DNA of 64,000 nt from Phaeovulum molybdatiresistens. Its GTDB lineage: Bacteria > Pseudomonadota > Alphaproteobacteria > Rhodobacterales > Rhodobacteraceae. The stretch spans positions 1 to 64,000 of the forward strand of contig NZ_JAMJFX010000017.1 in NCBI RefSeq assembly GCF_023544865.1. Reading direction: 5' to 3'. The notes under the pieces were generated by a model. The model made no database searches. It saw only the letters and a program-made list of their open reading frames with translations, and was not told where the DNA came from. Made by a program: the position numbers and the translations under genes. Shown one piece after another: positions 8,520-17,238 of the stretch. Every line of letters starts with the position of its first letter. Positions within the stretch are counted from its first letter, which is position 1.

Positions 8520-9740
8520 GTGATCTCCAGAAATCTCAGGCACTTCCGGGTCTTTCTTGCGGTGGTGGATCTGGGCTCGCCGACGCTTGCGGCTAGCCGC
8601 TGCCTGATCTCGCAACCGGCGGTAACGCAGGCGCTGGGCAAGCTGGAACAGGAAACGGGCGGCGCGCTGTTCGACCGCAGCCGGCAGGGTTTTTTTCTGA
8701 CCGAACGCGGCCAGCGCCTGGACCGGCGCCTCCGGCGCGCGATGGGCCGGCTGGATGGCGCGCTGGCGGAAATCGCGCCGCGCCTGAAGGTGACCGCGAC
8801 CGCCGCCCAGCTGCAGGCGCTGATCGCCATGAGCGAGGCACAGAATTTCACCCTGGCCGCGCGGATGCTGGGCCTGGCCCAGCCGACCGTGCACCGGGCC
8901 ATCACCCGGATCGAGCGTGAGGCCGCCCGCGCGTTGTTCGAACGCACCTCATTCGGGATGGTGGCCACGCCGGCCTGCCGCCGGCTGGCGCAGGCCGCGC
9001 GGCTGGCGTTCTCGGAAATCGAACAGGCCGAGGCCGACCTGGCCGATTTCGACGGGCGCGCGGGCGGGCGGATCGTCATCGGCGCGCTGCCGCTGTCGCG
9101 GTCTGTGGTGCTGCCCGAGGCGCTGGTGCGGTTCCGCGCGGCCTTTCCGACGCATCGGGTCAGCGTTCTGGACGGGACCTATGATGACATGCTGGGCGGG
9201 CTGCGGCGGGGGGATATCGATCTGATGATCGGTGCGCTGCGCGACCCGCTGCCGATCGGCGATGTGACGCAGGAGACGCTGTTTCACGACCGGCTGGCGA
9301 TCCTGGCCCGGCCCGGCCATCCGCTGGCGGGGGAGGGCCGGATCCCGCTGGCGGTGCTGGCGGCGCAGCAATGGGTGGTGCCGCGCCAGGGCACACCGTC
9401 GCGCGCGCGCTTTGATGCGCTGTTTGCGGGGCGGGACTGCGGGCCACCCGACAGCATTCTGGACTGCGGCTCGATCCTGCTGATGCGCGAGGTGCTGAGC
9501 CGCAGCGATATGGTTGGCTGCATCTCGGCCCAGCAGGCCAAGGCGGAAATCGCGCGCGGGCTTCTGGTGCGGCTGGATGCGGCGATGGATGTGCCGGTGG
9601 ATGTGGGGCTGGATGCGGGGTTGGACGGGGCCGGGCGCCGCATCGGGCTGACCTATCGGGCGGACTGGATCCCGACCAAGGCGCAGGGCGCGCTGCTGGA
9701 TCTGATCCGCGACGCCGCGCGCGGCATTGACGCGCGCTAG
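8520..9740 (+). CDS. LysR-type regulator with two tandem HTH domains
   Basis: 406 residues from the GTG at 8520 (GGGTGGGGTGAT upstream); an ATG 12 codons earlier is in frame but lacks a clear ribosome site. Two complete LysR winged-helix domains are visible: residues about 7-64 (FLAVVDLGSPTLAASRCLI, SQPAVTQALGKLEQETGGAL) and 95-152 (LIAMSEAQNFTLAARMLGLA, QPTVHRAITRIEREAARAL). They are followed by a normal LysR substrate-binding domain (GRIVIGALPLSRSVVLPEAL...). Ordinary LysR proteins are about 300 residues with one HTH. Its stop codon overlaps the convergent sitD stop by three bases. The likely target is the upstream Ldh gene (inferred). Confidence 0.92.
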   Translation: MISRNLRHFRVFLAVVDLGSPTLAASRCLISQPAVTQALGKLEQETGGALFDRSRQGFFLTERGQRLDRRLRRAMGRLDGALAEIAPRLKVTATAAQLQALIAMSEAQNFTLAARMLGLAQPTVHRAITRIEREAARALFERTSFGMVATPACRRLAQAARLAFSEIEQAEADLADFDGRAGGRIVIGALPLSRSVVLPEALVRFRAAFPTHRVSVLDGTYDDMLGGLRRGDIDLMIGALRDPLPIGDVTQETLFHDRLAILARPGHPLAGEGRIPLAVLAAQQWVVPRQGTPSRARFDALFAGRDCGPPDSILDCGSILLMREVLSRSDMVGCISAQQAKAEIARGLLVRLDAAMDVPVDVGLDAGLDGAGRRIGLTYRADWIPTKAQGALLDLIRDAARGIDAR

Positions 9741-10564
9741 CGGGCGGCGCGGCGTTCGCGCCGGTTGCGCGCGGCCAGCGCGGCCAGGAACATCGCCGTC
9801 AGGATCATGACGATGGTGGGCGCGGGGGCGCTGTCCAGCCAGAAGGCGGCATAGGTGCCGCTGAGCCCGGCCAGCACCGCCGCCCCGATCGCCACCCCGA
9901 TCATCGTCGAAAACCGCCGCGTCAGCAGAAAGCCGATGGCGCCCGGCGCGATCAGATAGGCGATCGACAGAATGATGCCCACCGCCGACAGCATCGCCAC
10001 GATGGTGGCCGACAGGATCGCCAGCATCCCGTAATGCAGCCAGTTCACCCGCAGGCCGATCATCCGGGCATGCACCGGATCAAGGCTTTGCGCCAGAAAG
10101 TCGCGCCACTTCGCGGCCAGGATCAGCGTCACCGCCCCCGAGATCAGCCCCGCGGTCCACAGCGCCCCGGGGGTCAGGCCCAGCATGTTGCCAAACAGGA
10201 TATGGTCCAGGTGCAGCCCGGTGCTGACCTGGGTGTGAAGCACGATGCCCAGGCCGAACATTCCCGAAAAGACCACGCCCATCACGGTGTCCTGCTTGAT
10301 GCGCGAATGGTCCTTGATCAGGCCGGTGCCAAGCGCGCAGATCAGCCCGGCCAGAAACGCCCCGATGATCAGCGGTATTCCGGCCAGATGGGCCAGCACC
10401 ACCCCGGGCAGCACCGCATGGCTTGTGGCATCGCCGATCAGCGACCAGCCCTTCAGCACGACGAACGCGCTTAAGATCGCGGCGGCGGGGGCGATCAGCA
10501 CCACGATCAGCAGCGCATTTCGCATGAAGGGAAAGTGCAGCGGCAGCAGAAGCTCGGCGATCAT
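9737..10564 (-). CDS. sitD: Manganese/iron ABC transporter permease SitD
   Basis: 275 residues with eight or nine hydrophobic helices of the ABC-3 (MntB/ZnuB) permease family. Features include the N-terminal ALLIVVLIAPAAAILSAFVVLKGWSLIGDATSHAVLPGVV, where the GDATSHAVLPG coupling motif is family-typical, and the late AYLIAPGAIGFLLTRRF. It is last in the sitABCD operon and overlaps sitC by 4 bp (ATGA type). The 3' end abuts the convergent lysR gene with overlapping stops, so no terminator is present between them. Confidence 0.9.
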   Translation of the reverse strand: MIAELLLPLHFPFMRNALLIVVLIAPAAAILSAFVVLKGWSLIGDATSHAVLPGVVLAHLAGIPLIIGAFLAGLICALGTGLIKDHSRIKQDTVMGVVFSGMFGLGIVLHTQVSTGLHLDHILFGNMLGLTPGALWTAGLISGAVTLILAAKWRDFLAQSLDPVHARMIGLRVNWLHYGMLAILSATIVAMLSAVGIILSIAYLIAPGAIGFLLTRRFSTMIGVAIGAAVLAGLSGTYAAFWLDSAPAPTIVMILTAMFLAALAARNRRERRAAR

Positions 10565-11424
10565 GCGCGCGCCTTTCGGGTTGCGCCGCTGCGGGCACGC
10601 CTGCGCGCCGCCAGCACCCCGTGGCGGGGCGCCAGGATCAGCGCCGCCAGAAACAGCGCCGTCTGCAGGCAGACGATGATCCCGCCGGTCGCGCCGTCCA
10701 GAAAATAGCTGGCATAGGCCCCCAGCGCCGCAGTGCCGGCCCCGATCCCGACCGACAGCAGCAAAAGCCGCGCGAACCGGTCGGTCAGCAGATAGGCCGT
10801 GGCGCCGGGCGTGACCACCAGCGCGATCACCAGAAAGGCGCCCACGGTCTGCATCGCCGCCACCGTGCAGGCCGACAGCAGCGTGAAGAACACCAGCCGC
10901 AGCGCGGTGACGTTCAACCCGATCGAACGGGCGTGGCCTTCGTCAAAGAACACCGCCAGCAGGTCGCGCCACTTCGCTACCAGCACCGCCAGCGACACCC
11001 CCGCGATCAGCACCAGCTGCATCGTGTCGCCCGGCGTGATCGCCAGGATGTTGCCCATCGTAATCGTCTGGATCGACACCGCCATCGGGTTGAGTGAGAC
11101 CATGAACAGCCCCAGCCCGAAGAAGGCGGTGAAGATCAGCCCGATCACCACATCCTCCTTCAGCCCCGATCGCTGGCGCAGGACCACCATCGCCACCGCC
11201 GCCAGCCCGCCCGACAGAAAGGCCCCCAGCGCGAAGGGCAGGCCCAGCAGGTAGGCGCCCGCGACCCCCGGCACCACCGAATGCGCCAGCGCATCCCCGA
11301 TCAGCGAGCAGCCTTTCAGCATCAGATAGGCCGACAGAAAGGCGCAGACCCCGCCCACCAGCGCCGAGACCCAGATCGCATTGGTCATGTAGCCGTATCC
11401 AAAGGGTTCCAGCAGGATCATCAT
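10561..11424 (-). CDS. sitC: Manganese/iron ABC transporter permease SitC
   Basis: 287 residues of the ABC-3 permease family. Hydrophobic helices span the whole chain, and the family motif GDALAHSVVPGVAGAYLLG is at about residue 43-60. The late segment FLVIALVVTPGATAYLLTDRFA parallels SitD. A basic cytoplasmic tail (RRRARSGATRKARA) ends the protein. It overlaps sitB by 4 bp upstream and sitD by 4 bp downstream, so the four subunits are translationally coupled. Confidence 0.92.
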   Translation of the reverse strand: MMILLEPFGYGYMTNAIWVSALVGGVCAFLSAYLMLKGCSLIGDALAHSVVPGVAGAYLLGLPFALGAFLSGGLAAVAMVVLRQRSGLKEDVVIGLIFTAFFGLGLFMVSLNPMAVSIQTITMGNILAITPGDTMQLVLIAGVSLAVLVAKWRDLLAVFFDEGHARSIGLNVTALRLVFFTLLSACTVAAMQTVGAFLVIALVVTPGATAYLLTDRFARLLLLSVGIGAGTAALGAYASYFLDGATGGIIVCLQTALFLAALILAPRHGVLAARRRARSGATRKARA

Positions 11425-12305
11425 GGCCCCTTCACCGTATGGGCGCGGTCATCATAGATCACCAGCGGGCGTTCATCGTCGCTGAAGATGTCCAGCTTGC
11501 GCCGGTCGCCGTCGTCATGCAGGCGCGGCCCTTCCAGCAGGAAATGCCGCAGCACGCCGCCAAAGGCCGCGCGCAGGTTGTCCGGGGTAAAGACCTGTTC
11601 GGTCGGGCCATGCGCGATCACCGTGCCCTTGACCAGCACCACCCGGTCGCAGAATTCCGGCACCGAGCCAAGGTTGTGCGTGGCCACCAGCATCACCCGC
11701 CCCTCGGTGCGCAGGGCGCGCAGCAGGGCGATGATCTGATCCTCGGTCTTGACGTCGACGCCGGTGAAGGGTTCGTCCAGCAAGATCACCTGCGCATCCT
11801 GCGCCAGCGCGCGCGCCAGGAACACGCGCTTCTTCTGCCCGCCCGACAGTTCACCGATCTGGCGGTGGCGAAACGGCGCCATGTCGACGCGGTCCAGCGC
11901 CGCGGTGACGGCGGTATGGTCGGCCGCGCGCGGGCGGCGCAGGAACCCCATGTGGCCATAGCGCCCCATCATCACCACATCCTCGACCAGCACAGGAAAG
12001 GTCCAGTCGACCTCTTCGGACTGGGGCACATAGGCCACGGCCTGTTGCCGGATCATCCGGGCGACGGGCTGGCCCAGGATCTCGATCCGGCCCTGCGCCA
12101 CGGGCACAAAGCCCATCAGCGCCTTGAACAGCGTCGATTTACCCGCGCCATTCACCCCCACCAGCGCGGTGATCGTGCCGCGCGGGATGGCAAAGCTGGC
12201 GTCGCGCAGCGCGGTATGGCCGTTGCGATAGGTGACGCACAGCCCCTCGGCGCGGATGCCATCAGTGTGAATACCATCAGCGCGGCTGCCGGAGTCATCG
12301 GTCAT
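11421..12305 (-). CDS. sitB: Manganese/iron ABC transporter ATPase SitB
   Basis: 294 residues from MTDDSGSR; this ATG overlaps the sitA stop codon (ATGA), which decides the start over a longer upstream frame. It has Walker A GVNGAGKST, Q-loop VPQSEEVDW, signature LSGGQKKRVFLARAL, Walker B QVILLDEPFTGVD and the switch His in VATHNLGS. VPQSEEVDWTFPV is characteristic of manganese/zinc ATPases (SitB/MntB type). The C-terminus extends about 45 residues past the ABC core (FLLEGPRLHDDGDRRKLDIFSDDE...), as in SitB homologues. Confidence 0.94.
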   Translation of the reverse strand: MTDDSGSRADGIHTDGIRAEGLCVTYRNGHTALRDASFAIPRGTITALVGVNGAGKSTLFKALMGFVPVAQGRIEILGQPVARMIRQQAVAYVPQSEEVDWTFPVLVEDVVMMGRYGHMGFLRRPRAADHTAVTAALDRVDMAPFRHRQIGELSGGQKKRVFLARALAQDAQVILLDEPFTGVDVKTEDQIIALLRALRTEGRVMLVATHNLGSVPEFCDRVVLVKGTVIAHGPTEQVFTPDNLRAAFGGVLRHFLLEGPRLHDDGDRRKLDIFSDDERPLVIYDDRAHTVKGP

Positions 12306-13198
12306 GGCTGCAACCCGGTCACGATGGTCTGTGCGGTCACGCGCAGCAGGTCCAGATAGCTGGGCACCGGCCCGTCCGGCGCGCTCAGGCTGTCGACATA
12401 CAGAACCCCGCCATAGGCCGCGCCGGTTTCGCGCGCCACCTGACGGGCGGGCTTGTCCGAAACGGTGCTTTCGGAAAACACCGCCGGGATGGCATGGGCG
12501 CGCACCGTGTCGATCACCGCGCGCACCTGTTGCGGGGTGCCCTGCGCATCGGCGTTGATCGGCCAAAGAAACACCTCACGCAGGCCGAAATCGCGGGCCA
12601 GATAGGAAAACGCCCCTTCCGAGGTCACCAGCCAGCGGCGGTCTTCGGGTAGCGCGCGGGCGGCGTCGCGCAGGGGGCCGATCACCTCGGTGATCCGCGC
12701 CTTGTAGGCCGTGGCATTGGCGGCATAGGTGGCGGCATTGTCCGGATCGGCGCGCGTCAGCGCATCGCGGATATTGTCGACATAGATCAGGGCGGAACCC
12801 AGCGCCATCCAGCCATGCGGGTTGGGATTGCCGTCATAATCGCCGCCCGAAATCGCGATCGGCACCACGCCTTGCGACACGACCGCGGCGGGAACATCGC
12901 TCAGGTTGGCAAGGAATGGCTCGAACCAGCGTTCCAGGCCCAGCCCGTTCCACAGGATCAGATCGGCATCCTGCGCCCGGACCAGATCGCGCGGCGTCGG
13001 CGCATAGCCATGCACCTCGGCGCCCGGGCGGGTGATCGAGACGACCTCGGCGGCATCGCCCGCCACGTTCTTCGCCATATCCGCGATCACGGTGAAGGTG
13101 GTGACCACCTTCAGCCGGTCCTGCGCCGCCCCGGGCCCGGCGATCACGCTTAGCCCCAGGCCCAGGATCAGGGCGAAAAGCGGTCTTCGGCGGGGCAT
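12302..13198 (-). CDS. sitA: Manganese/iron-binding periplasmic protein SitA
   Basis: 298 residues from [16 protein letters not shown] seven bases upstream supports this start over one five codons earlier. A signal peptide ends near GPGAAQ. The cluster A-I binding protein fold shows the four ligand regions: His in [12 protein letters not shown], His in [11 protein letters not shown], Glu in [15 protein letters not shown] and Asp in [12 protein letters not shown]. There is no histidine-rich loop, so manganese or iron is more likely than zinc. First gene of sitABCD, divergent from mur, with a palindromic site 69 bp upstream. Confidence 0.94.
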   Translation of the reverse strand: MPRRRPLFALILGLGLSVIAGPGAAQDRLKVVTTFTVIADMAKNVAGDAAEVVSITRPGAEVHGYAPTPRDLVRAQDADLILWNGLGLERWFEPFLANLSDVPAAVVSQGVVPIAISGGDYDGNPNPHGWMALGSALIYVDNIRDALTRADPDNAATYAANATAYKARITEVIGPLRDAARALPEDRRWLVTSEGAFSYLARDFGLREVFLWPINADAQGTPQQVRAVIDTVRAHAIPAVFSESTVSDKPARQVARETGAAYGGVLYVDSLSAPDGPVPSYLDLLRVTAQTIVTGLQP

Positions 13199-13246
13199 TG
13201 CGGGCTCCTTCATGGCGGTGGGTGTCTTTCATGCATTTAGGACTGG

Positions 13247-13281
13247 TTTGCATCTGTCAAGGCAAATGCAAACGATTTGCA
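13247..13281. promoter_or_regulatory. Mur operator candidate between sitA and mur
   Basis: TGCAAA-CGA-TTTGCA (13267-13281) is a perfect palindrome, and TTTGCAT (13247-13253) with ATGCAAA (13266-13272) forms a second inverted pair. The TGCAAAT-like half sites resemble the Mur-responsive sequence known from rhizobia and Rhodobacter. The site lies 45 bp before mur and about 69 bp before sitA, suited to manganese-dependent repression of sitABCD and possibly of mur. Confidence 0.7.
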
Positions 13282-13325
13282 ACTGGATCTTGCCTGCCGC
13301 ACCGCTTTCGCGCAAAAGTGACCCC

Positions 13326-13772
13326 ATGACGAAGATTGACCGCAGAACCGAACGGCTGACCGATGCGCTGCGCCGGGCGGGGGTGCGCATCACGCGTCAA
13401 CGCGCGGCGCTTCTGGCGGTGCTGGCGCGCGCCGAGGATCATCCCGAAGCGGTCGAACTGCACCGCCGCGCCGAGGCGCAGGTGCCGGGGATTTCGCTGT
13501 CCACCGTCTATCGCACCCTGACCGCGCTGGAGGCGCAGGGCGTGATCCAGCGCCATCAGTTCGCGGGCACCCCGGCGCGGTTCGAACATACCGAAACCGC
13601 CCATCACGACCACATGATCGACGTGGATACCGGTGAGGTGGTGGAATTCGCCAATGACCGGATCGAACGCCTGCAGGCCGAGATTGCGGCGGCGCTGGGC
13701 TATGACATCGTCCATCACCGGCTGGAACTTTATGTGCGCAAAAAGGCCCGCCCGGGGACCGATCAGGGCTGA
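13326..13772 (+). CDS. mur: Fur family manganese-responsive regulator Mur
   Basis: 148 residues from [19 protein letters not shown]. The winged helix includes [24 protein letters not shown] and [23 protein letters not shown]. The metal region has [21 protein letters not shown], but the CxxC pair that binds structural zinc in typical Fur is absent; the protein seems to contain no cysteine. That is known for Mur of alphaproteobacteria. In these bacteria Mur represses sitABCD when manganese is sufficient; divergence from sitA with an operator-like palindrome between them supports the same role. Confidence 0.92.
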   Translation: MTKIDRRTERLTDALRRAGVRITRQRAALLAVLARAEDHPEAVELHRRAEAQVPGISLSTVYRTLTALEAQGVIQRHQFAGTPARFEHTETAHHDHMIDVDTGEVVEFANDRIERLQAEIAAALGYDIVHHRLELYVRKKARPGTDQG

Positions 13773-14059
13773 TCGGGGCGTTGCGCGGCGCGCCGACAAG
13801 GCGCGTGGGCCCTGCCAGCGCGGGAACCGGCACTCACAAAAAAACCATTACTTTCGCCGATTCCCGCACCCGTGCCGGTAAATGGCACGCAGCCAGGCAC
13901 CACCCCCAGGCAGATACCCGACCGGATCACTATGAGCGGGACACTCCGCGACATCAGCCAATGGCTGTGCAGGGCAAATAGCCCCTGTGCGGACCCGCCT
14001 GAAATGCGCCGATCTGTCCAATCAACTTGACACATTCGCGCGCGCCGCGCCCCCTGCGT

Positions 14060-15073
14060 TCAGAGGGGGACCAGCGCCGGAAACGACAAAATCAGCGCGA
14101 CAAGATCGCTTTGGCGGTTCGTATCGGTCTTGGAGAACAGGTTTTTCAGGTGGAAGGCCACGGTCGTGCCGGAAACGCCAAGGCTGCGGGAAATATCCTC
14201 GGGGCGCTGGCCCGTGGCCAGCAGATGGGCAATGCGCGCCTCGGTCGGGGTCAGGCCGAAGACCCGCGCCAGCAGCACCGGATCGGGCACATGGCGCCGG
14301 TCGGGGTCGACGATCACGACCAGGGCTGCCGCGCCCTGCGGGTTGCCGGGGGCCAGCGCGCCGATCAGAACGATCAGATCGCGGCCGCCATCCGCGCGCG
14401 GGATGCTGACCGGATCGGCCGCGTCTGCATGGCCCGAAATCACCTGCGCGATCGCCGTGCGCAGCGCAGCCGTGGGCCCGGGGGCGGTGCAGGCCAGCCG
14501 CTGTCCCAGCGCCAGCGGGCTGGCCGGACCGCAGAGCGCGCGCGCGGCGGCATTGGCCTGCACCACCTGACCCTGCGGGCCCAGCAGCACGATCGCAGGG
14601 GCCAGCCGGTCCAGCGCCGCGCCCTGATCATCCGCCGATGCCGCCAGCGCGGCGCGGGTTTGCGTCAGCCGCGCGCCAATCGCCGCACGCAGCCGCGCGA
14701 CCTGGCGCAGATGGGCCGCCACCGTGGCCAGCATCAGATCGTAATCGATCGGCTTGACCAGATAGTCATCCGCCCCCGCCAGCTTGCCGGCGACCACGTC
14801 GGCCCGGTCGGCCAGCGCGGTCAGGAACAGGAAGGGCACATCGGCCAGATCGGGCCGCTCGGCACGCAGGTGCGCCAGCAGGCCGCGGCCATCCAGACGC
14901 GGCATGCAGATGTCGCACAGGATCAGATCGGGGCGGTCGGCCTCCAGCATCGCCAGCGCCGCCAGCCCGTCGGCCGCGGCCAGAACGCGGTATCCCGCCT
15001 CGGACAGTTCCGCAGCGATATCCTGCCGCAGCGCGGTTTCATCTTCGCAGATCAGGACGCAGGGCGGGGTCAT
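14060..15073 (-). CDS. Response regulator, REC plus LuxR-type HTH
   Basis: 337 residues from MTPPCVLICEDE. An N-terminal receiver (about 4-122) has acidic Glu10-Asp11, the phosphoacceptor Asp54 (ILCDICMP), Thr85 and Lys107 (VKPID). A PAS-like middle region (about 150-260: PAIVLLGPQGQVVQANAAAR) follows, and then a C-terminal LuxR HTH (LTPTEARIAHLLATGQ...GTTVAFHLKNLFSK). The REC-PAS-like-HTH layout is less common than plain NarL regulators. It is the third gene of an operon: its ATG overlaps the kinase stop codon by 4 bp, so it is the cognate output protein. Confidence 0.9.
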   Translation of the reverse strand: MTPPCVLICEDETALRQDIAAELSEAGYRVLAAADGLAALAMLEADRPDLILCDICMPRLDGRGLLAHLRAERPDLADVPFLFLTALADRADVVAGKLAGADDYLVKPIDYDLMLATVAAHLRQVARLRAAIGARLTQTRAALAASADDQGAALDRLAPAIVLLGPQGQVVQANAAARALCGPASPLALGQRLACTAPGPTAALRTAIAQVISGHADAADPVSIPRADGGRDLIVLIGALAPGNPQGAAALVVIVDPDRRHVPDPVLLARVFGLTPTEARIAHLLATGQRPEDISRSLGVSGTTVAFHLKNLFSKTDTNRQSDLVALILSFPALVPL

Positions 15074-16410
15074 GCGGCCACCTGCGCCGGGGCCATGGCC
15101 GCCAGCCACAGCGTAAAGACCGAGCCGCGCCCCGGCCAGCTTTCCACCTCGATCGCGCCGTCCTGCAATTCGGCCAGGCGCCGCGCGGTCCACAGGCCCA
15201 GCCCGCTGCCCTCGACCCCGCTGGCCGGGCCGCGGCGAAAGCGGTCGAAGATCCGCGCCAGATCGTCCGGCGCGATCCCGGGGCCGGTATCGACGATCGC
15301 GCAGGCGATCCGGTCATCGCGCTGAAACAGCCGCATCACGACCGGCCCGGTCGAATGGCGCAGGGCGTTTTCCAGCAGGTTCATCACCGCATGCTGCATC
15401 AGCGCCGGGTCGCACCAGGCCAGCATCGGTTCCGCCGCCGCTTCCAGCCGCAGGCTGCGGCCGGGGTGGCGCGCCTGCAGATCCGCGATCAGCGCGCGCA
15501 GCGGCGCCACGACGTCATGGCGCGCGCAGCGGGGCTGCTTCATGTCATTGTCGATCTGGCCTGCGATCAGCGCCGCCTCGACGAGCCGCGACAGATCGGC
15601 GACGGTCCGCCGGATCGTGTCCAGCCGCGTCCGGTGGCCCGGGTCATCGGGCGCGGGCTGGCCACGCAACATGCGCTGCGCGGCGCTGTCGATCACGGCC
15701 AGCGGCGTGCGGAACTGATGCGACACCACGGCGGCGAAATCGCGCCAATAGGCGGCCTGGGTGCGTTCCTGATCCAGATCGCGTTCCAGCCGGATCGCGC
15801 GCAGCCGCAGTTCCTCGGCGCGCAGAAGCGCGCGTTGATCGGCCACCAGCCGCCAGCCCAGATAGGCGGCAAAGCCGATCCCCAGCACCAGCGAGGCGAT
15901 CACCTGTGCCACCGCCCCGCGATACAGCTCCAGCCGGTCGGACAGGTCTTCCCAGTCGGCGACCATGGTGCGGTTGCCCGCGCGGCGCAGCACCTGGCGC
16001 AACTGTTCCAGCGCGCCCGCAAGCTGCGCGGCGCGTTCGGGCGTCATGGGTGCTGCGCGCGGGTCCAGCGCCAGCACCTGCGCGCGCTGGTCCATCACCG
16101 GGCCGGACAGGCCGATGCGGTCCAGCGCGCGCAGCTGCGGCCCTTCGGCGATCAGGGTCAGGCGGCTGGCCAGCAGATCGAACCGCGTTGCGATCACGGG
16201 GTCATCCGCGGGGTTGCGCGCCAGCGCCGCATCCAGCCGCAGCGCCTCGGCCTCGGTCTGGCTGATCACCCACAACATGTTGGCCGATTGCTTGATGCGC
16301 ATCGTCTGCTCGATCTCGGCCAGGCGCATCAGCCCGAAGGCCAGCGCGCCCAGACAGGCCGCCACGATGGCCACGGGCAGGCCGATCTGCCGCAGCCTGC
16401 GGGCGATCAT
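15070..16410 (-). CDS. Membrane sensor histidine kinase
   Basis: 446 residues. TM1 (about 11-30) and TM2 (about 169-188) enclose a roughly 138-residue periplasmic, mostly helical sensor domain. The HisKA box FAAVVSHQFRTPLAVID has phosphoacceptor His231. The ATPase has the N box NLLENALRH, G1 DTGPGIA, F box FDRFRRG and G2 GSGLGLW. The start overlaps the stop of the SUOX-fold protein gene (ATGA) and its own stop overlaps the response regulator start, so the three form one operon. The stimulus is unknown; the periplasmic partner gene suggests that the kinase reads a ligand or redox state through it (inferred). Confidence 0.92.
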   Translation of the reverse strand: MIARRLRQIGLPVAIVAACLGALAFGLMRLAEIEQTMRIKQSANMLWVISQTEAEALRLDAALARNPADDPVIATRFDLLASRLTLIAEGPQLRALDRIGLSGPVMDQRAQVLALDPRAAPMTPERAAQLAGALEQLRQVLRRAGNRTMVADWEDLSDRLELYRGAVAQVIASLVLGIGFAAYLGWRLVADQRALLRAEELRLRAIRLERDLDQERTQAAYWRDFAAVVSHQFRTPLAVIDSAAQRMLRGQPAPDDPGHRTRLDTIRRTVADLSRLVEAALIAGQIDNDMKQPRCARHDVVAPLRALIADLQARHPGRSLRLEAAAEPMLAWCDPALMQHAVMNLLENALRHSTGPVVMRLFQRDDRIACAIVDTGPGIAPDDLARIFDRFRRGPASGVEGSGLGLWTARRLAELQDGAIEVESWPGRGSVFTLWLAAMAPAQVAA

Positions 16411-16874
16411 TGCGCCTCAAGGCGGCGCAGCTGCCAGACCCAGCGGTGATCATACATGATGTCCTGCAATTCGGCGTGGTCATCGCGCGGATAGACGATC
16501 CAGATCGGCCCCTTGTCGCGCGGGGTCAGCGCCTGGTCGTTCATCGTCATCGCCGCGATCACGTCAAAGCGGGTGAAATCGGCGGTCGGAATCGCGATTT
16601 CATAGTCGTTCAGCGCGATGGCCAGCACGCTGTCGGCGCTGATCCCGGCATCGGCCAGCAGATCGCGCATCAGCGGCCCGGCAAAGCTCTGCGGCCCGTC
16701 GGTGACGCTGGTATGGGTGACGATGCGGTGCTGGGGCAGGGCGGCAAGCCGGTCGGCATCATAGGCCACGGCGCTACCGTCGGCGCCGACGATGTCAAGG
16801 ATCGTCTGTCCCTTCGCCACGGGCGCGCCGCCCATCAGCGCCATCAGTGCCAGCACGCCTGCCCGAATCGTCAT
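16407..16874 (-). CDS. Small periplasmic SUOX-fold (molybdopterin-binding-like) protein
   Basis: 155 residues from MTIRAGVLALMALM, with AAAGGGGGGC upstream. A signal peptide (to about GAPVAKG) is followed by a domain resembling the oxidoreductase molybdopterin-binding fold (LDIVGADGSAVAYDADRLAALP, FAGPLMRDLLADAGI, LNDYEIAIPTADF, GPIWIVYPRDDH). Classical members coordinate molybdenum through a cysteine. This protein contains no cysteine and is far shorter than YedY or sulfite oxidase, so it probably lacks enzyme activity. Being first in an operon with a histidine kinase and response regulator, it is a candidate periplasmic sensor accessory (inferred). Confidence 0.75.
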   Translation of the reverse strand: MTIRAGVLALMALMGGAPVAKGQTILDIVGADGSAVAYDADRLAALPQHRIVTHTSVTDGPQSFAGPLMRDLLADAGISADSVLAIALNDYEIAIPTADFTRFDVIAAMTMNDQALTPRDKGPIWIVYPRDDHAELQDIMYDHRWVWQLRRLEAQ

Positions 16875-17238
16875 CGCGCCCCCCTTTGCCCGAAAGGACC
16901 CCGATCTTGACCCAAGGTCAGGCCGATCGACAAGGCGGGCAAGCAAAAACCGCGTCTGCCGCCCGCCGCGGCGGGCTTCCGGCGCAGGGCAGGGCCGTTC
17001 GCGGCGGGGGTTTGTTGTTTTCCGACCACAGGCGCAGCCTTTGCTTCCTTGGGTTAGGTGAGAGCTATACTTTTGCATTAGTTTTTCTCAAAATACAAAT
17101 CAGCACATGCGAAAGGGGTGACGTGTCCATTGGACCCTTTGCCCGGCGGGTGCCCGGACCTTGGGGTCGGGGGCGCCCCTCGCAGGCTTGAGACGCAAAG
17201 GCCCGCTCCCCGGGCCGTAGCCAACTGGAGGAATTGTT
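16875..17238. other. Divergent intergenic region with a palindrome
   Basis: This 364-bp stretch lies between the signalling operon (minus) and the barrel protein (plus). TGACC-CAA-GGTCA (16908-16920) is a perfect palindrome 34 bp before the operon's first ATG, a possible regulator site. An AT-rich patch at 17068-17102 (including TTTTGCATTAG and AAAATACAAAT) is a plausible promoter for the barrel gene. GGAGG at 17227-17231 is its ribosome site. Confidence 0.45.

Noticed and set aside
6465-8894. 809-codon open frame on the minus strand opposite DoxX, Ldh and LysR
   Set aside because: It runs antisense through three well-supported genes, has Arg/His/Gln-rich composition typical of GC-rich shadow frames and no family motif.
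14027-14032. TTGACA resembling a -35 box on the plus strand
   Set aside because: No -10 at proper distance and it points into the 3' end of the response regulator gene.
13773-14059. Possible small RNA in the gap between mur and the signalling operon
   Set aside because: Short hairpins (GTGCC...GGCAC near 13872, GGGC...GCCC near 13970) exist, but no promoter-terminator pair frames them.
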